From: DATFML01 sp964571225 | GTDB lineage: Bacteria > Pseudomonadota > Gammaproteobacteria > DATFLG01 | Assembly (NCBI GenBank): GCA_964571225.1 | Contig: CAZNBB010000153.1 | Coordinates: 1 to 7,952, forward strand | DNA length: 7,952 bases | Direction: 5' to 3' | Made by a program: the position numbers and the translations under genes | The notes under the pieces: generated by a model | Told to the model about the DNA's origin: nothing | The model's database searches: none | Seen by the model: the letters and a program-made list of their open reading frames with translations, nothing else | Part shown: piece after piece, positions 1 through 5,733 of the stretch | How positions within the stretch are numbered: position 1 is the stretch's first letter | How the letters are laid out: each line of letters begins with the position of its first letter

Positions 1-82
1 CACCCAGACCCGTCGCTTGACCCCGGATATGTTCCGGGCCGTGTTCGAACAGGCCGGGCGGCTGCTCGACGGGAAACGCTGA
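1..82 (+). CDS. C-terminal end of an unrecognised upstream gene (partial)
   Basis: An open frame starting at base 2 runs to a TGA at 80-82 and encodes the last 26 residues of a protein. The tail has a short amphipathic stretch (TPDMFRAVFEQAGRLLDGKR at the very end), a plausible C-terminal helix. It lies 30 bp upstream of uvrC on the same strand, so it may be co-transcribed with it. In many gammaproteobacteria uvrC follows a GacA/UvrY response regulator, but this tail does not look to me like the end of a LuxR-type helix-turn-helix domain. Too little is present to assign a function. The call rests on frame, GC-rich codon use and position only. Confidence 0.5.
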   Translation, partial: TQTRRLTPDMFRAVFEQAGRLLDGKR

Positions 83-112
83 CACCGACCGGGAATTCAA
101 CGGGTTGATCCG

Positions 113-1945
113 ATGCCGAAGTCGTCCGACATGCCGGCCTTCGACGCCAAGGCCTTTTTGCGTACCCTGACCACCCGGCCGGGCGTGTACCGCATGCTCG
201 GCCCGGACGGTGAAGTGCTGTACGTCGGCAAGGCCAGCAATCTGAAGAACCGGGTGTCCAGCTATTTTCGCGGCGGCTCCCAGAGCATCAAGACCCGTTC
301 GCTGGTCAGCCAGATCACCGGCGTGCAGGTGACGGTCACCAACACCGAGGGCGAAGCCCTGCTGTTGGAGAACAACCTCATTAAGGAGCTCAAGCCCCGC
401 TACAACGTGCTGCTGCGGGACGACAAGAGCTATCCCTACATCTATCTGTCCACCGAAGATGAATATCCCCGGCTGGCGTTCCACCGGGGCGCGCGACGGG
501 GCAAGGGGCGTTATTTCGGTCCCTATCCCAATGCCGGCGCGGTGCGCGAGAGCCTGAACCTGCTGCAGAAGACCTTCCGGGTCCGCCAGTGCGAGGACAG
601 TTTTTTCCGCAACCGCTCGCGGCCCTGCCTGCAGTATCAGATCAAGCGCTGCAGCGCGCCCTGCGTACGCCTGCCGTCCCCGGAGGAATACGCCCGGGAC
701 GTGCGGCACACGGAGCTGTTCCTGGAGGGGCGCAGCAGCGAGGTCATCGACGAGCTGGTGAGCCGCATGGAGGATGCCGCGAGCCACATGGAGTACGAGC
801 AGGCGGCACGCTACCGGGACCAGATCGCCACCCTGCGGCGCGTCCAGGAGCGCCAGTACGTGAGCGGAGAGGGCGGCGATCTGGATATCGCCGCCTGTGT
901 GGTGCGCGGCGCCACCGCCTGCGTGCAGCTGTTCATGGTGCGCGGCGGGCGCAATCTCGGGAACAAGACCTTCTTTCCCCGCGCCCCGGAAGACGCCACC
1001 GCCGAGGACGTACTCGGCGCCTTCGTGGCCCAGTTCTACCTGGCCCACGAGACGCCGCCGGAGATACTGCTCAACAGCAGCCTGGACGATGCCGAGCTGC
1101 TCGAGCAGGTGCTGAGCGACCGTGCCGGCCACCGGGTGGCCCTGCGCGAGCGGGTGCGCGGCGAACGGGCCCGCTGGCTGGCCATGGCGGTGGCCAATGC
1201 CGACCATGCGTTGGATGCCCGGCTGTCGACGCGGGCGGGTATGTTCCAGCGCATCGAAGCCCTGCAGCAGGCCCTGGACCTGGACGAGCCGCCCCAGCGC
1301 ATGGAGTGTTTCGACATCAGCCATACCCGCGGCGAGGCCACCGTCGCCTCCTGCGTGGTATTCAACGGGGAAGGGCCCCTGAAATCGGACTACCGGCGCT
1401 TCAACATCGAAGGGATCGAGCCGGGCGACGACTACGGCGCCATGGAGCAGGCCCTGCGCCGCCGCTATACACGGTTGAAGCAGGGCGAGGGCAAGTTGCC
1501 GGACCTGCTGCTGATCGACGGCGGCAAGGGGCAGGTGGCCTCCGCCTGCCGGGTACTCGAAGAGCTCCAGGTGGAGGGTGTGCAGGTGGTGGGAGTGGCC
1601 AAGGGGCCGGAGCGACGTCCGGGCATGGAGACCCTTCACGTGGTGGGCGACGGCGAGCGGCATCTGGCACCCGATTCCCCGGCCCTGCACCTGATCCAGC
1701 AGGTACGGGACGAGGCCCACCGATTCGCCATCACCGGCCATCGCCAGCGCCGGAGCAAGGCCCGCAACACCTCGCCCCTGGAAGCCATTCCCGGCATCGG
1801 CCCCAAGCGCCGTCAGCAACTGCTGCGCCAGTTCGGGGGCATCCGGGAGCTGTCCCGCGCGGGCGTGGAAGATCTGGCCAAAATCCGCGGCATCAGCCGG
1901 GAACTGGCCCAGGATATCTATGATGCCCTCCATGGTGGGCGGTGA
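113..1945 (+). CDS. uvrC: UvrC, excinuclease ABC subunit C
   Basis: UvrC is the dual-incision nuclease of nucleotide excision repair; it cuts 3' and 5' of the lesion after UvrA/UvrB loading. The 610-residue length is normal for the family. The GIY-YIG domain is at about 20-100, with PGVY at 23-26, YVG at 37-39, R47 and the putative catalytic E86 in LLLENNLIK. A four-cysteine cluster C160-x11-C172-x7-C180-x3-C184 matches the spacing of the reported iron-sulfur site in E. coli UvrC. A UVR motif that contacts UvrB spans about 210-245. The RNase H-like 5' nuclease domain shows D401 in FDISH, D469 in LLIDGGKGQ and H536 in DEAHRFA. Tandem helix-hairpin-helix motifs occupy about 554-610. The start at 113 has only a weak ribosome site; the in-frame ATG at 131 is an alternative that still leaves the nuclease domain whole. 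It ends 6 bp before pgsA, as in a typical uvrC-pgsA operon. Confidence 0.98.
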   Translation: MPKSSDMPAFDAKAFLRTLTTRPGVYRMLGPDGEVLYVGKASNLKNRVSSYFRGGSQSIKTRSLVSQITGVQVTVTNTEGEALLLENNLIKELKPRYNVLLRDDKSYPYIYLSTEDEYPRLAFHRGARRGKGRYFGPYPNAGAVRESLNLLQKTFRVRQCEDSFFRNRSRPCLQYQIKRCSAPCVRLPSPEEYARDVRHTELFLEGRSSEVIDELVSRMEDAASHMEYEQAARYRDQIATLRRVQERQYVSGEGGDLDIAACVVRGATACVQLFMVRGGRNLGNKTFFPRAPEDATAEDVLGAFVAQFYLAHETPPEILLNSSLDDAELLEQVLSDRAGHRVALRERVRGERARWLAMAVANADHALDARLSTRAGMFQRIEALQQALDLDEPPQRMECFDISHTRGEATVASCVVFNGEGPLKSDYRRFNIEGIEPGDDYGAMEQALRRRYTRLKQGEGKLPDLLLIDGGKGQVASACRVLEELQVEGVQVVGVAKGPERRPGMETLHVVGDGERHLAPDSPALHLIQQVRDEAHRFAITGHRQRRSKARNTSPLEAIPGIGPKRRQQLLRQFGGIRELSRAGVEDLAKIRGISRELAQDIYDALHGGR

Positions 1946-1951
1946 GAACGC

Positions 1952-2527
1952 ATGAATCTGAACCTACCCAATATTCTGACCCTCGCCCGCATCGCTCTGG
2001 TGCCCATCTTCGTGGTGGTGTTCTATCTGCCTTTCTCCTGGAGCCATGGCGCCACCGCGGTGCTGTTCGCGCTGGCGGCCATCACCGACTGGCTGGACGG
2101 CTACCTGGCGCGCCGGCTGGGCCAGATGTCCGCCTTCGGGGCCTTCCTGGATCCGGTGGCCGACAAGCTGATGGTGGCAATCGCGCTCATCCTGCTGGTG
2201 CAGACCAGCGCCTCGGTGTTCTTTACCGTGGCCGCGGCCATCATCGTGGGGCGGGAAATCGCCATCTCGGCGCTGCGCGAATGGATGGCGGAGCTCGGCA
2301 AACGCACCAAGGTCGCCGTGTCGGTGATCGGGAAGGTGAAGACCACGGCCCAGATGGTGGCGATCGTGCTGCTGCTGTACCGTTATCCCATCGGCACCTT
2401 TCCCACCCATGTGGTCGGCCTGATCTGCCTGTATCTGGCGGCCGTGCTGACCCTCTGGTCCATGGGCATCTACCTGCGCGCCGCCTGGCCGGTGCTGACC
2501 GACGGCAAGGCGGCACGGACGGACTGA
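1952..2527 (+). CDS. pgsA: CDP-diacylglycerol--glycerol-3-phosphate 3-phosphatidyltransferase (PgsA)
   Basis: This integral inner-membrane enzyme transfers the phosphatidyl group from CDP-diacylglycerol to glycerol-3-phosphate. The product is phosphatidylglycerophosphate, the committed precursor of phosphatidylglycerol and cardiolipin. The CDP-alcohol phosphotransferase signature is complete: D46-x2-D49-G50-x2-A53-R54-x8-G63-x3-D67-x3-D71, which binds the metal and the CDP group. The protein opens with the family-typical MNLNLPNILTLARI, and at 191 residues has the usual length. Several hydrophobic segments are visible (for example about 15-28, 34-45, 85-100 and 125-165). The ATG at 1952 lies 6 bp after the uvrC stop, and the GGTGAG that includes the uvrC stop codon can serve as its ribosome site. 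That implies co-transcription and perhaps translational coupling with uvrC. The adjacent tRNA-Gly gene is also a conserved neighbour in gammaproteobacteria. Confidence 0.97.
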   Translation: MNLNLPNILTLARIALVPIFVVVFYLPFSWSHGATAVLFALAAITDWLDGYLARRLGQMSAFGAFLDPVADKLMVAIALILLVQTSASVFFTVAAAIIVGREIAISALREWMAELGKRTKVAVSVIGKVKTTAQMVAIVLLLYRYPIGTFPTHVVGLICLYLAAVLTLWSMGIYLRAAWPVLTDGKAARTD

Positions 2528-2539
2528 AAAGGCAAGCCC

Positions 2540-2567
2540 TTGACAGTCAAAAGGCTGGCGATAAAAT
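2540..2567 (+). promoter_or_regulatory. sigma70-type promoter of tRNA-Gly
   Basis: A perfect -35 box TTGACA (2540-2545) and a -10 box TAAAAT (2562-2567) are separated by 16 bp, and the tRNA begins 14 bp after the -10. The stretch between is GC-rich (GGCGGCC), as in the discriminators of stringently controlled stable-RNA promoters. The -35 lies inside a small palindrome, TTGAC-A-GTCAA (2540-2550), which is probably coincidental. The promoter starts only 12 bp after the pgsA stop, so the tRNA can be expressed independently of uvrC-pgsA. Confidence 0.8.
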
Positions 2568-2581
2568 AGGCGGCCTCCAAA

Positions 2582-2657
<76 letters not shown>

Positions 2658-2669
2658 AATTCTCGATTG

Positions 2670-2699
2670 CGAAAAAGCCGCCTGCGGGCGGCTTTTTCG
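2670..2699 (+). terminator. Rho-independent terminator after tRNA-Gly, probably bidirectional
   Basis: A 13-bp perfect stem (2670-2682 with 2687-2699) closes a TGCG tetraloop (2683-2686). The GC core GCCGCC/GGCGGC is flanked by five A on the left and five T on the right. It begins 13 bp after the tRNA CCA end, so it ends the tRNA transcript. Because the A and T tracts are symmetric it should also work on the minus strand, where it lies 91 bp beyond the stop of the convergent GntR gene. Confidence 0.9.
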
Positions 2700-2790
2700 T
2701 GTCACTTTGAAAGTCTCCGGACTGCAGCTGGCGAGTGCGGTCGGCGTCTTCCCGTTGCTTGGGTCTGGTGCGTAGCGGCTGGGCGGGCCG

Positions 2791-3591
2791 TCAAGGGAAC
2801 CCCTTGCTTTCAAGGTACAGCTGGCGCCTGGTGGGCGGAATGTACAGTTCCTGGTAGTACACCGGGAAGTCGTCGCCTGCATAAGCGGTGGCCTGCAGCA
2901 ATATCCCTCTCGTGTCTTCACTCACGTCGATTTCCCGGCATACGGGTGGCGGTAGCTCGATTTGCACCAGCCGTTGTTTCATGGCGGTCAACGGGCGGCC
3001 GGTGGCCCGCGCAATCAGTGTTTTGAGGTTTGCACCAAAGAGGGTGTTGAGCGGCGCGTCCAGAAACTCGGGCACCCGGTCTGCACGGACAAAGAATTTG
3101 CTGTAGACGACGAACTCGTCGTTGATTTCCATACGACGGTCGATCTGTATAACGGATTGCCGTCCTTGGTGCAGCGGTGCCGACCACGGTCCGTGGTGGC
3201 GTCTCACCGTACGACTCAGTACGACTGTGAACACGGGCAGGAACGACCAGCCGTCGTCGCCCAGAAAGCGACAGTGCCACGGCTGGTCCAACTTCTTGGG
3301 GCGGTCGGGCAACACGGTGCCGTAGCCGCGCCGCCGTTCCACGTACCCCTCATCGGCCAGACTTCGCATTGCCCGCTGTATGGTGCCCAGGCTGAAAGGG
3401 CCTGCTCCGACAAGTTCGGTCTCCGTGGGAAGCTTGCTGCCGGGTTGCCAAAAGCCCTCGGAGATGGCGGAAATCAACGCGCCGCGCAAGGCGACATGTT
3501 TGGGGACGGAAGGGTCGAGCGCCCGCACGTAGCGATCCACGAATGCCGCCGTCCTCCGGTCTGGCTGTTTGGCCGCTGGTTTCTGGTCCAT
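2791..3591 (-). CDS. GntR-family transcriptional regulator, HutC/UTRA type
   Basis: A 266-residue cytoplasmic DNA-binding protein with an N-terminal winged helix (about 31-94) and a C-terminal UTRA-like ligand-binding domain (about 120-265). The winged helix shows the GntR pattern: LRGALISAISEGFWQPGSKLPTE at 35-57, then AMRSLADEGYVERRRGYGTVL at 74-94. The sensor half has typical UTRA features: a strand with RRMEINDEFVVYSKFFV, a region with LIARATGRPLTAMKQRL, and a terminal VYYQELYIPPTRRQLYL. The usual LGVSR of the recognition helix is replaced by GPFSLGT (64-70), so DNA specificity may differ from classical family members. The ATG at 3589-3591 is preceded on the minus strand by AAGGA at 3604-3608, 12 nt away. 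It is divergent from the TRAP-AcnX operon and most likely represses it until the substrate or an intermediate binds. The ligand cannot be read from sequence. Confidence 0.92.
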   Translation of the reverse strand: MDQKPAAKQPDRRTAAFVDRYVRALDPSVPKHVALRGALISAISEGFWQPGSKLPTETELVGAGPFSLGTIQRAMRSLADEGYVERRRGYGTVLPDRPKKLDQPWHCRFLGDDGWSFLPVFTVVLSRTVRRHHGPWSAPLHQGRQSVIQIDRRMEINDEFVVYSKFFVRADRVPEFLDAPLNTLFGANLKTLIARATGRPLTAMKQRLVQIELPPPVCREIDVSEDTRGILLQATAYAGDDFPVYYQELYIPPTRRQLYLESKGFP

Positions 3592-3613
3592 GGTTGTCTC
3601 TAGTCCTTTGGGC

Positions 3614-3643
3614 TTGACAAGAACGCGGTCATCTGGCTAGATG
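3614..3643 (+). promoter_or_regulatory. Weak candidate promoter for the TRAP operon
   Basis: A perfect TTGACA (3614-3619) faces the TRAP genes. The best -10 at suitable spacing is poor: TAGATG (3638-3643) at 18 bp. If it is used, transcription would begin near 3650, just ahead of the palindromic boxes at 3655-3688. A bound repressor would then block the start, but dctP would have a leader of about 525 nt. Only the -35 box is convincing, so this is tentative. Confidence 0.25.
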
Positions 3644-3654
3644 CTGCGAAACAG

Positions 3655-3688
3655 TTACTACATAGTAAGTTAATCTACTATATAGTTA
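3655..3688. promoter_or_regulatory. Two tandem palindromic operator boxes, likely for the GntR regulator
   Basis: Box 1 is a perfect palindrome TTACTA-CA-TAGTAA (3655-3668). Box 2 is CTACTATATAGTTA (3675-3688), whose core ACTATATAGT (3677-3686) is a perfect 10-bp palindrome. Over 14 positions the boxes differ at three (1, 7 and 13). They repeat with a 20-bp period, about two helical turns, so two dimers could sit on the same face of the DNA. The AT-rich tract stands out in a GC-rich neighbourhood. It lies 64 bp upstream of the GntR start codon and 489 bp upstream of dctP. GntR dimers typically bind short palindromes near their own gene, so assignment to this regulator is a reasonable inference. 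Confidence 0.65.
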
Positions 3689-3699
3689 CTTGAAGATAA

Positions 3700-3742
3700 A
3701 GGCGCGCTTGCGACAGCTTCGGTACAGACGCGGAGCGCGCCT
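3700..3742. repeat. 9-bp perfect inverted repeat (possible leader hairpin)
   Basis: The arms AGGCGCGCT (3700-3708) and AGCGCGCCT (3734-3742) are exact reverse complements separated by 25 nt. Within the loop GCG (3710-3712) can pair with CGC (3729-3731) to extend the stem past a small bulge. There is no T tract after it, so it is not a standard terminator. It begins 11 bp after the second operator box and would lie in the 5' leader if the TRAP operon is transcribed from upstream of the boxes. Confidence 0.45.
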
Positions 3743-4163
3743 GCCGCGAACTTGCGTAGCTTGCGTAGAGGGACGCCGCCCTGTTGGCGTTCGTTACCGT
3801 TTGGGATTCGGCAGGGGCCGTTTATCGCCCACGTGCCGGCCATACCTGCAGACAGTGACAGAGCAAATGCCTATGCCCCGCCCCCTGGATATTCCGCCCC
3901 GTGCCGGCAGTGTTCAACAGTTGGGCAGGCCCGCCCGGTGGAGGAGTGGGCGTGAGCTGGCATCGCGCAGCTGGCGATATTGAAGACGCTGGGTGATCGG
4001 GTAAACGCTGCACACCCGGCGGGCTGCCATCCGGGCCCCTTGGCCAGGGACGCCGGCTTCGTGGCGTCACCGGTTTGACCGCGTTTGAAGCGGATTACAG
4101 GGGAAGAGAGGGCCCCGGTAGTCCGAACCACAGCCCCAGATGCTGAGGGCAAAGCGCAAAACA

Positions 4164-4170
4164 AAGGAGG
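4164..4170 (+). promoter_or_regulatory. Strong ribosome binding site that sets the dctP start
   Basis: AAGGAGG at 4164-4170 is a near-perfect anti-16S match, 7 nt before the ATG at 4178. It fixes that ATG as the start instead of the in-frame TTG at 4085. The 31 residues between them are polar and would block recognition of the signal peptide. Confidence 0.9.
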
Positions 4171-4177
4171 AGATCCG

Positions 4178-5182
4178 ATGAAGAAAACAGTCTCAGTGAC
4201 TGTGCTGTTGGCGCTGGTGCTTGCAGTTCCCGTCACCGTTCTGGCACATCCATACGTGCTGTCGTTGTCGACATGGGGTAGTCCGAAACATCCCCAAGTG
4301 ACGCATTTCGTCCCAGAGTTCGTGAAGCTCGTCGAGCAGCGCAGCCACGGCCGCATCAAGTTCCGCGTATTCAGCGGCGGCGAGATGGTCAAGCAGCGCT
4401 TTGTGCCTACTGCCATACCTCAGGATACCGTGGATATTTCCCTGACCACATTGGACAGCTGGGCCGGCCGCATACCCGAGACGTCGATTCTGACCAGTCC
4501 GCTTTGGACCTGGTCGATGCAGCAGGCGATGGCCGGCCTGGTGCCCGGGAAACCCGTTTTCAACTACTTCCAGCATAAGCTCGAAGCCCAAGGGGCGCGA
4601 ATGATCGCCATGTTCGACATCGGCCCGCCCGTGCTCGTGACCAACTTCCGGCTGAGAAATCCTTCCGACTTGAAGGGCCACACGATGCGCGTTTATTCCA
4701 AGGGCGCGGGCTTGGTGATGGAAACTCTGGGGGCGGCGCCGGCGACCATAGGCGTGGGAGAGGTGTATTCAGCCCTTCAACGGGGGACTGTGCAAGGGGC
4801 GATGGGCGGCCTGGGGGGAGCGGTTGGCCTCAAGTACTACGAGGTCTCCAAGTACACGTTCGCCCCAATGGGCGCGCTCGGCACTATGATCCATGCGTAC
4901 GTGATGAACGAGAGCAAGTTCGAGTCCCTGCCGCCCGATCTCCAGAAAATCGTCATGGAGTCGGCAACTGAGGCCCGAAACAATGCGGAGCGTTATCTCA
5001 TCTCCAGCTATGGATCGATGTTGAATACGATCCGAGACCATGGAGTCGATGTCTACGAATTGCACCGCGGCACGTCCCAGTGGAAGAAGTGGAGATCGGC
5101 ACTGGAGCCGCTGACCAAGGAATCCGAACACGCCTACCCGCCGAAGCTCGTGAAGATGGTTGCTTCGGACGGCGGTTCCTGA
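4178..5182 (+). CDS. dctP: TRAP transporter periplasmic substrate-binding protein (DctP family)
   Basis: This is the extracytoplasmic solute receptor of a tripartite ATP-independent periplasmic transporter. It captures a small organic acid anion and delivers it to the DctQM permease. The 334-residue precursor begins with a clear Sec signal peptide: KK, a hydrophobic core, and predicted cleavage after VLA (A23/H24). The mature N-terminus HPYVLSLSTWG is the family's first strand. The central signature includes NPSDLKGHTMRV with R171, equivalent to the conserved arginine that usually pairs with the substrate carboxylate. It continues to LGAAPATIGVGEVYSALQRG with E195, Y197 and the ALQxG turn. 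The substrate is therefore probably a carboxylate, but its identity cannot be read from this fold. It is first in the operon, with the strongest ribosome site, as expected for a protein needed in excess over its permease. dctQ follows after 40 bp. Confidence 0.95.
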   Translation: MKKTVSVTVLLALVLAVPVTVLAHPYVLSLSTWGSPKHPQVTHFVPEFVKLVEQRSHGRIKFRVFSGGEMVKQRFVPTAIPQDTVDISLTTLDSWAGRIPETSILTSPLWTWSMQQAMAGLVPGKPVFNYFQHKLEAQGARMIAMFDIGPPVLVTNFRLRNPSDLKGHTMRVYSKGAGLVMETLGAAPATIGVGEVYSALQRGTVQGAMGGLGGAVGLKYYEVSKYTFAPMGALGTMIHAYVMNESKFESLPPDLQKIVMESATEARNNAERYLISSYGSMLNTIRDHGVDVYELHRGTSQWKKWRSALEPLTKESEHAYPPKLVKMVASDGGS

Positions 5183-5222
5183 CGCCGTTTTCGACACAGG
5201 TCATCCAGACTTCGGAGGCGTA

Positions 5223-5729
5223 ATGCGAAACGGGCTCGCGTGCGGATGCCGGTGGCTGTGCAATGCAATGACGTCCGTGTCGGTCGTGTTACTGATGTTG
5301 CTCGCGTTGCCGATCACCTATGATGCGACCGCCCGTGCCTTCGGGCACCCCACCATCTGGGTGTTCGAGGTGACGATGTACGCCCTGATCGCCACGGGGT
5401 TCCTTGCGAACCCCGTGGCTACACGATCAGGCGCCCATTTCCGGGTAACGTTGCTTCACAAGCTGTTCCCTCGCTGGCGGCGGGCGTTGAACGTGTTTTC
5501 CCATTTAATGACCTTGCTGTTCGCGGCGATTCTGGTCGGGGCCGGCATCTACTTTGTCTGGTATTCCTGGTCCAACGGTATCCGGTCGGCAACGCTGCTG
5601 GGCGTTCCTCTCTGGATTCCGCAGTTGGCGTTACCCGTGGGCGGGGTAGGTCTGTTCCTTCAGACTTTGGCGTTCCTCCTCACCGGCGAAGAACCGTCGG
5701 AGGAGGACAGCCAAGGCGTGGGGGACTGA
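5223..5729 (+). CDS. dctQ: TRAP transporter small permease (DctQ family)
   Basis: This is the four-helix small membrane subunit that pairs with DctM in the inner membrane. The product is 168 residues, with hydrophobic segments at about 16-36, 46-64, 90-112 and 130-153. The family motif is visible: W46-x2-E49 in helix 2 and G70-x-H72-x-R74 in the following loop, then a basic loop (FPRWRR, 82-87). The tail (155-168) is acidic and cytoplasmic in character. The ATG at 5223 is chosen because GGAGG (5214-5218) lies just upstream, though its 4-nt spacing is tight. The frame stays open upstream to 5160, but that extension overlaps the end of dctP and is not hydrophobic. Only 4 bp separate its stop from dctM, consistent with coupled expression. 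Confidence 0.93.
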   Translation: MRNGLACGCRWLCNAMTSVSVVLLMLLALPITYDATARAFGHPTIWVFEVTMYALIATGFLANPVATRSGAHFRVTLLHKLFPRWRRALNVFSHLMTLLFAAILVGAGIYFVWYSWSNGIRSATLLGVPLWIPQLALPVGGVGLFLQTLAFLLTGEEPSEEDSQGVGD

Positions 5730-5733
5730 CGCG

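Larger units (their letters stand above)
3592..4177. other. 586-bp divergent intergenic region between the GntR gene and dctP
   Basis: The end near the GntR gene (3600-3742) holds a candidate -35 box, two palindromic boxes and an inverted repeat, each listed separately. From about 3743 to 4160 I see no convincing gene. Open frames on both strands there start at poor codons, have no ribosome sites and give low-complexity Arg/Pro/Ser-rich products. Small features are a tandem CTTGCGTAG pair (3751-3768) and a 6-bp stem GACGCC/GGCGTC (4049-4054 with 4063-4068, 8-nt loop). A TTGACC at 4075-4080 has no good -10 partner. No riboswitch or known small RNA was recognised. The length is large for a simple divergent promoter region, so it may include a long dctP leader, a small RNA or decayed coding sequence. 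Confidence 0.7.

Noticed and set aside
589..1923. Long open frame (444 codons) overlapping uvrC in another frame
   Set aside because: It is the Arg/Pro/Gly/Ala-rich shadow expected in GC-rich DNA under a real gene; no domain is recognisable and uvrC is unambiguous.
3751..3768. Tandem 9-bp direct repeat CTTGCGTAG
   Set aside because: Two copies only, with no further units or spacers; it is not a CRISPR or an iteron array and may be chance.
3690..3983. 97-codon plus-strand frame in the intergenic region
   Set aside because: It starts with TTG inside the operator region, lacks a ribosome site, and is Arg/Pro-rich with no recognisable motif.
4075..4099. TTGACC with a GATTACA nearby as a dctP promoter
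   Set aside because: The spacing is only about 12 bp and no acceptable -10 box lies at 16-18 bp.
4085..4177. Upstream TTG start extending dctP by 31 residues
   Set aside because: The strong AAGGAGG at 4164-4170 and the signal peptide beginning at 4178 show the true start.
3871..4416. 181-codon minus-strand frame covering the dctP start
   Set aside because: It overlaps the dctP signal peptide antisense and gives a Thr/Ser/Pro/Ala-rich product without structure.
5160..5222. Upstream start extending dctQ by 21 residues
   Set aside because: It overlaps the end of dctP, adds a polar stretch, and ignores the GGAGG just before 5223.
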